Assembly (NCBI RefSeq): GCF_000719335.1
Contig: NZ_JOGB01000105.1
Location: 1 to 9,764, forward strand
DNA from: Streptomyces sp. NRRL S-87
Lineage (GTDB): Bacteria > Actinomycetota > Actinomycetes > Streptomycetales > Streptomycetaceae
Length of the DNA: 9,764 nt
Direction: 5' to 3'
Below are positions 1-5,108 of this stretch, one piece after another. Position 1 is the first letter of the stretch. Every line of letters begins with the position of its first letter. The notes beneath the pieces were generated by a model. That model made no database searches. It was not told where the DNA came from and saw only the letters and a list, made by a program, of their open reading frames with translations. The position numbers were made by a program, and so were the translations under genes.

Positions 1-24
1 TTTCCGACTCTATCAGATCTTTTC
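1..24 (-). repeat. Direct repeat copy B with TAGAGT -10-like element
   Basis: This is the second copy of the element at 95-118, offset by 94 bases, with TAGAGT at 12-7 on the minus strand. It touches the window edge, so the repeat may extend further left. The sequence between the copies is different, which argues for a conserved functional module and against a simple tandem duplication of the whole stretch. Confidence 0.6.
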
Positions 25-94
25 TCGACCCGATTTCCTCGGCGCTTTCCGGTTCCGGCCCGTTTCCCTCTCGGGGGGCTTTTCCCTTCCGGCG

Positions 95-118
95 TTTCCG
101 ACTCTATCAGATCCTTTC
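95..118 (-). repeat. Direct repeat copy A with TAGAGT -10-like element
   Basis: This 24-base element matches positions 1-24 at 23 of 24 bases; the first 19 are identical. On the minus strand it contains CTGATAGAGTCGG, with TAGAGT at 106-101 as a -10-like hexamer and no good -35 at normal spacing. Just upstream in transcription lies a short inverted repeat, CTGACT/AGTCAG with a 3-base loop (123-137). The element is probably a repeated promoter or processing module of the rRNA leader. Confidence 0.6.
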
Positions 119-180
119 GGGCCTGACTCCCAGTCAGCGGGCTTTGCCATCCGGGCGGTTCGGCCCTTCCGACGAGTGAG

Positions 181-210
181 ACAGTAGCGGATTCCCGGGC
201 TCCGAGCTAA
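181..210 (-). promoter_or_regulatory. Possible second rrn promoter (TTAGCT, 18 bases, TACTGT)
   Basis: On the minus strand TTAGCT (210-205) and TACTGT (186-181) are separated by 18 bases. TACTGT differs by one base from the TAGTGT of the distal promoter, but the -35 match is poor. The assignment rests mainly on its location between the distal promoter and the repeated TAGAGT elements, since Streptomyces rRNA operons are known to carry several promoters in series. Confidence 0.4.
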
Positions 211-361
211 TCGGCGGCCGCGTCCTTCGGACATGGATTCCTCATTCGCAAATACGCATGAAAACGAGACGACAGAGTGCGTCGCTCGTTCGAATGGGTT
301 CTTGCGGAATGGCTGTCCGGGGACCGACCGGAGTCGGCGCTCACGTCGGACAACTCGGAGA

Positions 362-390
362 ACACTACGGATCGGCGGAGGGCGTGTCAA
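362..390 (-). promoter_or_regulatory. Distal rrn-type promoter (TTGACA, 17 bases, TAGTGT)
   Basis: On the minus strand a perfect -35 hexamer TTGACA (390-385) is followed after exactly 17 bases by TAGTGT (367-362), which fits the TANNNT form of Streptomyces principal-sigma promoters. The predicted start of transcription is near 356-354. It is the best promoter by sequence in the window and begins 32 bases past the proC stop codon. Its position at the upstream end of the putative rRNA leader fits the role of the distal promoter of a multi-promoter rRNA operon. Confidence 0.75.
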
Positions 391-421
391 CCCCCCGCCG
401 GCCGTCACCCGTGCGGGTCTG

Positions 422-1231
422 TCAGCCGTTGCCGGAGGCCAGCTCGCGGCTGCGGTCGCGGGCCGCTTCCAGGGCGGCGATGAGGGCCGCCCGTACGCCG
501 TGGCGCTCCAGCTCGACGATGGCGTTGATGGTCGTACCGGCCGGTGAGGTCACGGCCTCGCGGAGCTTGACCGGGTGCTCGCCGCTGTCGCGGAGCATCA
601 CGGCGGCGCCGATCGCGGCCTGGACGATGAGGTCGTGGGCCTGGGCGCGCGGGAGGCCGAGCAGGATGCCGGCGTCCGTCATGGCCTCGACGAGGAAGTA
701 GAAGTACGCGGGCCCCGAGCCGGAGAGCGCGGTGGCCGCGTCCTGCTGCGACTCGGGGACGCGCAGGGTCTTGCCGACGCCGCCGAAGATCTCCTCCGCG
801 TGGGCGAGGTGGGCGGCGGTCGCGTGGCTGCCCGCCGAGATGACGGACATGGCCTCGTCCACGAGCGCGGGGGTGTTCGTCATGACGCGCACGACCGGGG
901 TGCCGGGGGCGAGCCGCTCCTCGAAGAAGGAGGTCGGTACGCCGGCGGCGCCGCTGATGACCAGGCGGTCGGCCGGCACGTGCGGGGCCAGCTCGTCGAG
1001 CAGCGTCCCCATGTCCTGCGGCTTGACCGTGAGGATCAGCGTGTCGGCGCGCTTGGCGGCCTCCGCGTTGGAGACGGCCTCGACGCCGTAGCGGGTGCGC
1101 AGCTCCTCGGCCCGTTCGGCACGGCGGGCGGTGACGAGCAGCTTCGACGCGGGCCACCCGCCGCGGATCATGCCGCTGAGGAGGGCCTCGCCGATCTTGC
1201 CGGTACCGAGGACTGCGACTGTCTGGGTCAT
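422..1231 (-). CDS. proC: Pyrroline-5-carboxylate reductase
   Basis: The 269-residue product catalyses the last step of proline synthesis in the cytoplasm, reducing 1-pyrroline-5-carboxylate to proline with NAD(P)H; length is normal for the family. The N-terminal Rossmann motif GTGKIG (residues 9-14) binds the cofactor. VKPQ (69-72), VVRVMTNTPALV (113-124), SGSGPAYFY (170-178) and the C-terminal signature VTSPAGTTINAI (227-238) are all family hallmarks, so I see no loss of catalytic features. The ATG start at 1231 is preceded by GAGGTGA with 6 bases of spacing, a good ribosome binding site. It lies 170 bases downstream of the ABC permease and is probably transcribed on its own, although I could not identify a clear promoter. 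Only a weak 5-bp inverted repeat (407-418) follows the stop, so read-through into the rRNA promoter region is possible. Confidence 0.96.
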   Translation of the reverse strand: MTQTVAVLGTGKIGEALLSGMIRGGWPASKLLVTARRAERAEELRTRYGVEAVSNAEAAKRADTLILTVKPQDMGTLLDELAPHVPADRLVISGAAGVPTSFFEERLAPGTPVVRVMTNTPALVDEAMSVISAGSHATAAHLAHAEEIFGGVGKTLRVPESQQDAATALSGSGPAYFYFLVEAMTDAGILLGLPRAQAHDLIVQAAIGAAVMLRDSGEHPVKLREAVTSPAGTTINAIVELERHGVRAALIAALEAARDRSRELASGNG

Positions 1232-1353
1232 GCGGGCTCACCTCGCCGAGCGGTGCCGTGCTGCGCTGCGTGCGCGTTACGGATTCATCCTTGCACCCGT
1301 GCGGGCCCGCGCGCGGGGCTGTCCACGGACCGGGCGGATCTTGGGCCGGCCCG

Positions 1354-1369
1354 GCCGGGGCGCCCCGGC
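1354..1369 (-). terminator. GC palindrome after the ABC operon, possible terminator
   Basis: A perfect 16-base palindrome, GCCGGGGCGCCCCGGC, lies 33 bases past the permease stop codon and upstream of proC. It can form a stable hairpin with a 4-base loop, but no T-tract follows on the minus strand. GC-only hairpins without a T-run are common terminator candidates in Streptomyces, so this could end the ABC transcript. The surrounding DNA is so GC-rich that chance palindromes are also expected. Confidence 0.35.
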
Positions 1370-1401
1370 GGTGGGGCGGGCGTGCGGCGGTGCGTTCGGG
1401 G

Positions 1402-2139
1402 TCAGGGCGTACGGCGGCGGAGGGTGGCGGCGCCGAGGCCGAGGACCAGGACGGCGCAGCCGGCGACGATCAGGGCGTCGCGGACGAAGGTGGCGGTGAC
1501 GTCGGTGTGGTGGAGCACCTCGTTCATTCCTTCGACGGCGTACGACATGGGGAGGACGTCGGACACCGCCTCCAGTACGGGCTGCATGGTGTCGCGGGCC
1601 GCGAAGAGCCCGCAGAGCAGCAGCTGGGGGAAGATCACGGCCGGCATGAACTGGACGGCCTGGAACTCGGAGGCGGCGAAGGCCGAGACGAAGAGGCCGA
1701 GCGCGGTGCCGAGGAGGGCGTCGAGCAGCGCGACCAGGAGGAGCAGCCAGGGGGAGCCGAGGACGTCGAGGCCAAGGCACCACAGGCCGATGGCGGTGGC
1801 GAGGACGGACTGGACGATGGCGACGCCGCCGAAGGCGAGGGCGTAGCCGGCGATCAGGTCGCCCTTGCCGAGCGGCATCGCGAGGAGGCGTTCGAGGGTG
1901 CCGGAGGTGCGCTCGCGGAGGGTGGCGATCGAGGTCACCAGGAACATCGTGATCAGCGGGAAGATGCCCAGCAGTGAGGCGCCGACCGAGTCGAAGGTCT
2001 GCCCGCTGCCGTCGAAGACGAAGCGCAGGAGCGTCAGCATCACGACGGGCACGAGCAGCATGAGGGCGATCGAGCGCGGGTCGTGGCGCAGCTGGCGCAG
2101 GACGCGGGCGGCGGTGGCGGTCGTACGGGCTGCGTTCAT
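1402..2139 (-). CDS. ABC-2 type transporter permease, DrrB-like
   Basis: The 245-residue integral membrane protein is the membrane half of an ABC-2 exporter. Hydrophobic segments lie at about 23-41, 52-73, 97-120, 130-152, 165-180 and 221-239, giving the six-helix layout of DrrB-type permeases. The motif RERTSGTLERLLAMPL (about 76-91) between helices 2 and 3 is the conserved cytoplasmic coupling region of this family. The chosen ATG at 2139 overlaps the stop of the ATPase gene by 4 bases (ATGA), which implies translational coupling; longer in-frame extensions upstream run through the ATPase gene and have coding character of the wrong frame. Such pairs export drugs or secondary metabolites (daunorubicin DrrAB is the prototype), but the substrate here cannot be read from sequence. 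Confidence 0.93.
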   Translation of the reverse strand: MNAARTTATAARVLRQLRHDPRSIALMLLVPVVMLTLLRFVFDGSGQTFDSVGASLLGIFPLITMFLVTSIATLRERTSGTLERLLAMPLGKGDLIAGYALAFGGVAIVQSVLATAIGLWCLGLDVLGSPWLLLLVALLDALLGTALGLFVSAFAASEFQAVQFMPAVIFPQLLLCGLFAARDTMQPVLEAVSDVLPMSYAVEGMNEVLHHTDVTATFVRDALIVAGCAVLVLGLGAATLRRRTP

Positions 2140-2963
2140 CGGAGGTCTCCTGTCCCGCCCGGGGCGGACTCGGCTGCGGCAGCGGCCGCGTCGACGAGGG
2201 TGAGGAAGCCTTCCTCGACGGTGTCGGCCCGGGTGCGGGCGCGCAGGGCGTCCGGGGTGTCCTGGGCGAGGATCCGGCCTTCGCGCATGAGGAGCAGGGA
2301 GTGGCAGCGCTCGGCCTCGTCCATGACGTGGGAGGAGACGAGGAGGGTGGCGCCGCGGTCGGCGGCGATGTGGTGGAAGAGCTCCCACAGGTCGCGGCGG
2401 AGGACGGGGTCCAGGCCGACGGTGGGTTCGTCGAGGACGAGCAGTTCGGGGGTGCCGAGCAGGGCTACGGCGAGGGAGACGCGGTTGCGCTGGCCCCCGG
2501 AGAGGTTGCCGGCGAGGGCGCCCGCGTGGGTGGTGAGGTCGACGTCGCGGATGGCGCGGTCGACGGTGGCGCGGCGGCGGTCGGCTGCGGCCCGGCCCGG
2601 ATCGAGGACCGCGGCGAAGTAGTCGAGGTTCTGGCGGACGGTGAGGTCGTCGTAGACGGACGGGGCCTGGGTGACGTAGCCGATGCGGGAGCGCAGGGCG
2701 GGGTCGCCGGCGGGGCGGCCGAGGACGTCGAGGGTGCCGGTGACCTTGTCCTGGGTGCCGACGATCGCGCGCATGAGGGTGGTCTTGCCGCAGCCGGAGG
2801 GGCCGAGGAGGCCGGTGATGCGCCCGCGGGGGACGTCGAAGTCGAGGCCCCGGACGACCTCGCGGGGGCCACGGGTGACGCGCAGGCCGCGGGCGTGGAC
2901 GGCGGCGGGTTCGGCGGGGTGGGGCGGCGGGGGCTCGGTGGCCTCCGACGTTTTATTCATCAT
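2136..2963 (-). CDS. ABC transporter ATP-binding protein, DrrA-like
   Basis: The 275-residue cytoplasmic ATPase powers the ABC-2 permease encoded immediately downstream. All nucleotide-binding motifs are intact: Walker A GPSGCGKTT (54-62), Q-loop glutamine 99, signature LSGGQ (154-158), Walker B LLVLDEP (174-180), D-loop GLDP (183-186) and H-loop histidine 212 in VSSHVMDEA. An N-terminal proline-rich stretch (11-20) precedes the ABC domain. Two adjacent ATG codons (2963 and 2960) are possible starts. The only AGGAG lies 13 bases before the first ATG and falls inside the predicted promoter spacer, so the message is probably leaderless. The gene forms a two-gene operon with the permease, and a palindrome covers its start region. 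No regulator gene is adjacent, although pairs of this kind often have a TetR- or PadR-family neighbour. The substrate is unknown. Confidence 0.95.
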   Translation of the reverse strand: MMNKTSEATEPPPPHPAEPAAVHARGLRVTRGPREVVRGLDFDVPRGRITGLLGPSGCGKTTLMRAIVGTQDKVTGTLDVLGRPAGDPALRSRIGYVTQAPSVYDDLTVRQNLDYFAAVLDPGRAAADRRRATVDRAIRDVDLTTHAGALAGNLSGGQRNRVSLAVALLGTPELLVLDEPTVGLDPVLRRDLWELFHHIAADRGATLLVSSHVMDEAERCHSLLLMREGRILAQDTPDALRARTRADTVEEGFLTLVDAAAAAAESAPGGTGDLR

Positions 2964-2974
2964 GTGTTGAATAA
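2953..2974 (-). promoter_or_regulatory. Palindromic operator candidate over the ABC operon start
   Basis: The inverted repeat TTATTCA, 8 bases, TGAATAA matches at 9 of 11 symmetric pairs. It is AT-rich within very GC-rich DNA, so it stands out from background. It covers the end of the -10 hexamer, the predicted transcription start and both candidate start codons. A dimeric repressor bound here would block transcription. TetR, MarR and GntR families all use sites of this form, and nothing in the window identifies which protein would bind. Confidence 0.55.
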
Positions 2975-2999
2975 TGCTCCTGGGGGTGGGGGTCGTCAA
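2971..2999 (-). promoter_or_regulatory. Promoter of the ABC operon (TTGACG, 17 bases, CATTAT)
   Basis: On the minus strand TTGACG (2999-2994; five of six consensus bases) is separated by 17 bases from CATTAT (2976-2971; four of six). Seven bases lie between the -10 and the first ATG (2963), so the expected transcription start falls on or within a base or two of the start codon. This is the arrangement of leaderless mRNAs, which are common in actinobacteria. Confidence 0.7.
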
Positions 3000-3047
3000 G
3001 GGCTCGGGAAGGTGAAGCGCGGGGCCCGCACGCTGCCGGAACGACGA

Positions 3048-3088
3048 CGGCCCCGGCGGTCCGGTGCGGGACCGGACGGCCGGGGCCG
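3048..3088 (-). terminator. Long hairpin terminator after the nucleotidyltransferase gene
   Basis: Two 18-base arms (3048-3065 and 3071-3088) are complementary at 17 of 18 positions around a 5-base loop GCGGG; the single mismatch is G opposite G at 3058/3078. There is no T-run on either side. It lies 130 bases past the nucleotidyltransferase stop and about 50 bases before the ABC promoter, so it probably insulates the two units. Confidence 0.65.
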
Positions 3089-3090
3089 GG

Positions 3091-3130
3091 GTGGCGGGGG
3101 AGTGCGTGGCGGGGCGTGCGTGGCGGGGGC
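3091..3130. repeat. Short G-rich tandem repeat
   Basis: The plus strand shows three copies of GTGGCGGGG, starting at 3091, 3106 and 3120, joined by AGTGC or CGTGC linkers, with a period of 14-15 bases. It lies in the noncoding stretch between the terminator hairpin and the nucleotidyltransferase stop. It could be replication slippage; no function can be assigned. Confidence 0.5.
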
Positions 3131-3171
3131 GGAAGAGGAGGGAGATGCCGCGTTCGGGGGGCCGGGAGTAC

Positions 3172-3186
3172 CCCGGCTGCCGGGGC
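3172..3186 (-). terminator. Inverted repeat just past the nucleotidyltransferase stop
   Basis: CCCCGGC, T, GCCGGGG is a perfect 7-bp inverted repeat 32 bases after the stop codon. A similar GCGGCTGCCGGGG stretch follows at 3190-3202. It may contribute to termination or 3' end protection together with the longer hairpin at 3048-3088. The very short central loop makes it weaker than that hairpin. Confidence 0.3.
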
Positions 3187-3217
3187 GCCGCGGCTGCCGG
3201 GGACGCCGGACGCGGGT

Positions 3218-3964
3218 TCAGCGGGCGTGCGTGGGGGCCTGCGACTCGACGACGCCGCGCCAGGTCCTGGCGTACCCCTCCCGCAGCGGGCCGCCGGCCA
3301 GCGCGAGGATCTCCGCGGCGGCGTCGGCGAAGTCGTAGGGCTCGCCCTCCTCGCACAGCCGGCGGTACCCGTCGAGCAGGGCGCCGCCGCGCCCGGGGTC
3401 CGCCTCCAGCAGCCGGCGCGGCAGCCACTTGCCACCGCCGGTCCAGGCCCGGTGGTGGTCGAGGAGGAGGTCGGCGGCGGTGTGGAGGACGACGACGGCC
3501 ACGGCCAGCCGCTCCACGACGTCGGCGGCGTCGGCGAGGTCGTCGAGCGCGTCGGTCAGGACGTACCGCCGGGTCTCGACGGTCGCGGGGTCGAGGGCCG
3601 GCGGGCCGGCGCGGAGCGCCGCGACGGCCCGGGCGCGGGCGTCGGCGGCGGCCCCGTCGCGCTCGGCCAGGACCAGACCGTCGGCGTACATGCGCTGCAT
3701 GACCCCGCGGCGCGATGCGGCGTCGGCGGCGAAGAGCTCGTCGAGGCCGGCCCGGGTGTGGACGAACAGCTCGACCAGCCGGCCCTCGAAGCGCAGGGTC
3801 TCGCGGCCGGTCCCGCCCCCGTCCTCGACGAGGACGGCGAGGTCGAGGTCGCTGGTGGTCGTGGCGCGGCCGGCCGCGGTGGATCCTGCGAGCACCACGC
3901 CCAGGGCATGGGGGAAGCGCTGCCGGGCGAGGCGTCGTGCCTGGTCGATCGGGTCGTCACTCAT
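3218..3964 (-). CDS. Stand-alone nucleotidyltransferase domain protein
   Basis: The 248-residue cytoplasmic protein belongs to the DNA polymerase beta-like nucleotidyltransferase superfamily. The N-terminal core carries the family pattern GS (27-28) followed by DLD (39-41), which supplies two metal-binding aspartates. The third acidic residue is probably glutamate 65 in VELFVH, where aspartate is more usual. The C-terminal half is helical and contains HTAADLLLDHHRAWTGGGKW (about 171-190), resembling the helical substrate domain of kanamycin nucleotidyltransferase-type enzymes. The target may be a small molecule such as an aminoglycoside, or an RNA or protein; sequence does not decide. The ATG at 3964 is chosen because conserved sequence starts there; upstream in-frame sequence is proline/glycine junk. 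No ribosome binding site is visible, so initiation may be leaderless or the start may differ. It stands alone, 181 bases from the upstream gene, with no HEPN-toxin partner. Confidence 0.85.
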   Translation of the reverse strand: MSDDPIDQARRLARQRFPHALGVVLAGSTAAGRATTTSDLDLAVLVEDGGGTGRETLRFEGRLVELFVHTRAGLDELFAADAASRRGVMQRMYADGLVLAERDGAAADARARAVAALRAGPPALDPATVETRRYVLTDALDDLADAADVVERLAVAVVVLHTAADLLLDHHRAWTGGGKWLPRRLLEADPGRGGALLDGYRRLCEEGEPYDFADAAAEILALAGGPLREGYARTWRGVVESQAPTHAR

Positions 3965-4050
3965 GATCGCCAAACTCGCACGGCCGTGGGGCGGGGCGCC
4001 ACGGGTTTCCCGGACGGGGTACGCACCGAGGCCGCCGCCGCCCGGGCCGG

Positions 4051-4134
4051 GCGACCGGACCGGGGCGACCGGGCCGCCGGGCTGGAGCGACCGGGCCGGG
4101 CGACCGGGAGTGCCCGGCAGCACCGGCCGGTCGC
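4051..4134. repeat. GCGACCGG repeat cluster, possible terminator of the membrane protein gene
   Basis: Four plus-strand copies of GCGACCGG (starting at 4051, 4065, 4087 and 4100) and one inverted copy CCGGTCGC (4127-4134) lie in the gap between the nucleotidyltransferase and the membrane protein gene. Any direct copy can pair with the inverted one, and a nested CCGGG/CCCGG stem (4104-4117) is also possible. This looks like a 3' structural element just downstream of the membrane protein stop codon (4146), functionally terminator-like, without a T-run. Confidence 0.4.
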
Positions 4135-4145
4135 GGCCGGGACCG

Positions 4146-4694
4146 CTACTTCCTGCGCTTGGGGCGGCGGGCGGCCGGGTTGCCCGTACGGCTGGCGCGG
4201 CGGCGCTCGAACTCCGCGACGGCCCGCTCGTACTCGGCCCGGTGCAGCTTCTCGCCCGGGGCTTCGCCGAGGGAGCGCAGGAAGTAGGCGATCAGGGAGC
4301 CGATGAAGCCGATGGCCTTGAGGCCCTTGAGCGAGGCGTCCTGGGAACCGGGTGCGGGGCGGCGGGTGAAGGACTCCCACGTCTTGCCGTACGCGATCGC
4401 GCTGCACACGGCGAACATGATCACGACGGTCCAGTTGACGAAGCCGCCGACGTTGCCGAGCTCCAGGCCCTCCCACGCGAAGCGCAGGACGAAGGCGCCG
4501 GCCACCGCCGCGGTGAGCGAGCCGATGGCGACGCCGACACGGCGCATCGCGTACCCGCCGTCGTGGTCCAGCCAGGTGGTGCCGAAGAAGCGGATCTCCT
4601 CGGGCTGCGGGCCGGCCGGGGTGCCCTTGGCGGCGGGCACGTCGGGCACGGCCGTCGGCGCGGGCCGGGCGCTGTCGTCTCGTTCGTCGCTCAC
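4146..4694 (-). CDS. Conserved actinobacterial membrane protein of unknown function
   Basis: The 182-residue protein has a disordered, proline-rich N-terminus (about 1-32), a conserved-looking RFFGTTWLDHDGGYAMRR segment (35-52), and hydrophobic segments at about 53-72, 84-102 and 126-140. A charged C-terminal tail is rich in arginine and lysine. I recognise the pattern as a family common in Streptomyces; similar proteins are sometimes labelled EamA/RhaT-like transporters, but this one is far too short for a ten-helix transporter, so I do not adopt that name. The start is GTG at 4694. There is no convincing ribosome binding site, and a -10 element GATAAT ends 7 bases before the start codon, so the mRNA is probably leaderless. 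The stop is TAG. It follows the SH3-like gene by 54 bases on the same strand. Confidence 0.85.
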   Translation of the reverse strand: MSDERDDSARPAPTAVPDVPAAKGTPAGPQPEEIRFFGTTWLDHDGGYAMRRVGVAIGSLTAAVAGAFVLRFAWEGLELGNVGGFVNWTVVIMFAVCSAIAYGKTWESFTRRPAPGSQDASLKGLKAIGFIGSLIAYFLRSLGEAPGEKLHRAEYERAVAEFERRRASRTGNPAARRPKRRK

Positions 4695-4701
4695 ATCAGC
4701 G

Positions 4702-4707
4702 ATTATC
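4702..4707 (-). promoter_or_regulatory. -10 element GATAAT for a probable leaderless message
   Basis: On the minus strand GATAAT (five of six bases of TATAAT) ends exactly 7 bases before the GTG start at 4694, which puts the expected transcription start on the start codon. No recognisable -35 hexamer lies at 16-18 bases upstream, where the sequence is GC-rich. It is the only AT-rich patch in the 54-base gap between the two genes. Confidence 0.55.
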
Positions 4708-4748
4708 CCCGGCCGGGGACGGATTCCGGCGGTGGTGCGTTGCTGGAA

Positions 4749-5045
4749 TCAGGTGCAGCGCGGAGCGATGTAACCGTCGCGGCCGGTCTTCACATAGGCG
4801 TCGGCGACGAAGAGGCCGTTTCCGATGTTGTCCCAGATGTTCGACGTGCCGTACGGGCCGCTGACGGTGGTGCCGGGGCACTGGCAGTAGATCGTGACGT
4901 ACGCGTCGTACGGCAGGACCTTCATGACCGGGTAGCTGGTCCCCGGGCCGCTGCGCACATTCACGCGACAGCCGGGCGCGACCGGATAGCGAACGGCCAG
5001 GCTCTCGGCCGCACGTTCTTCGATGGACACGTCTTCTGTGGACAC
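4749..5045 (-). CDS. Small SH3b-like domain protein without signal peptide
   Basis: The 98-residue product is almost entirely one bacterial SH3-like domain. RVNVRSGPGTSYPVM (27-41) is the hallmark NVRSGPGTxY motif, followed by TVSGPYGTSNIWDNI (60-74) and a C-terminal VKTGRDGYIAPRC (85-97). Such domains usually bind cell-wall peptides in secreted proteins. Here the N-terminus is acidic and has no hydrophobic signal sequence. Four cysteines (26, 54, 56, 97) are present, as in secreted relatives that form disulfides. I chose the GTG at 5045 because GGGGGGAG precedes it by 6 bases; a second GTG at 5030 lies within a 15-base imperfect duplication. Longer in-frame sequence upstream is antisense to the kinase gene and gives no signal peptide. 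It diverges from the kinase gene. Function is unknown. Confidence 0.85.
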   Translation of the reverse strand: MSTEDVSIEERAAESLAVRYPVAPGCRVNVRSGPGTSYPVMKVLPYDAYVTIYCQCPGTTVSGPYGTSNIWDNIGNGLFVADAYVKTGRDGYIAPRCT

Positions 5046-5058
5046 GCTCGACTCCCCC

Positions 5059-5073
5059 CAATGCTTCACATTG
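5059..5073. promoter_or_regulatory. Inverted repeat in the 5' leader of the SH3-like gene
   Basis: CAATG, CTTCA, CATTG is a perfect 5-bp inverted repeat with a 5-base centre, immediately upstream of the GGGGGGAG ribosome binding site of the SH3-like gene. It is the most AT-rich part of the divergent region. It could be a repressor site or a small mRNA hairpin affecting ribosome access. The arms are short, so chance is possible. Confidence 0.35.
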
Positions 5074-5085
5074 CGTGACTCGCGC

Positions 5086-5108
5086 AGGCTAGCAGGGGTC
5101 GGTAGGCT
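5086..5108. promoter_or_regulatory. Overlapping divergent -10 elements between the SH3-like and kinase genes
   Basis: TAGGCT on the plus strand (5103-5108) and TAGCCT on the minus strand (5091-5086) both fit the Streptomyces TANNNT -10 form and are 11 bases apart, pointing away from each other. Each would place its -35 region over or just beyond the other's -10, and leaders would be about 34 bases on both sides. Neither has a good -35 hexamer at 17-18 bases, so an activator or alternative sigma factor may be needed, or the assignments may be wrong. Confidence 0.4.

Larger units (their letters stand above)
1..390 (-). promoter_or_regulatory. Upstream promoter and leader region of an rRNA operon, partial at left edge
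   Basis: No protein gene is credible here. On the minus strand the sequence has the features of a Streptomyces rRNA operon upstream region: a near-consensus distal promoter at 390-362, a weaker one near 210-181, and two copies of a purine-rich element containing CTGATAGAGTCGGAAA at 118-95 and 24-1, followed by GGAAACG and GGAAAGCG-type stretches. I recognise this repeated element from memory as characteristic of Streptomyces 16S rRNA leaders; that is recognition, not alignment. The 16S gene itself would begin beyond position 1, transcribed leftward. The region directly follows proC on the same strand with no strong terminator between them. The alternative is the promoter region of some other strongly expressed leftward gene. 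Confidence 0.7.

Noticed and set aside
407..418. ACCCG-TG-CGGGT inverted repeat after proC as a terminator
   Set aside because: Only 5 bp with a 2-base centre and no T-run; too weak to call.
233..547. Short plus-strand frames in the left 700 bases
   Set aside because: They overlap the putative rRNA leader and the antisense of proC, and their translations show no domain or signal.
2301..3338. A 345-codon plus-strand frame across the ABC ATPase gene
   Set aside because: Antisense to an ATPase with all motifs intact; the translation is Gly/Ala/Val-rich with no domain, and it passes through the promoter and terminator region.
2964..3428. N-terminal extension of the ABC ATPase up to an ATG at 3428
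   Set aside because: The extra 155 residues are low-complexity Arg/Pro/Ala sequence that crosses a strong hairpin and the operon promoter; family-like sequence begins at the ATG pair near 2963.
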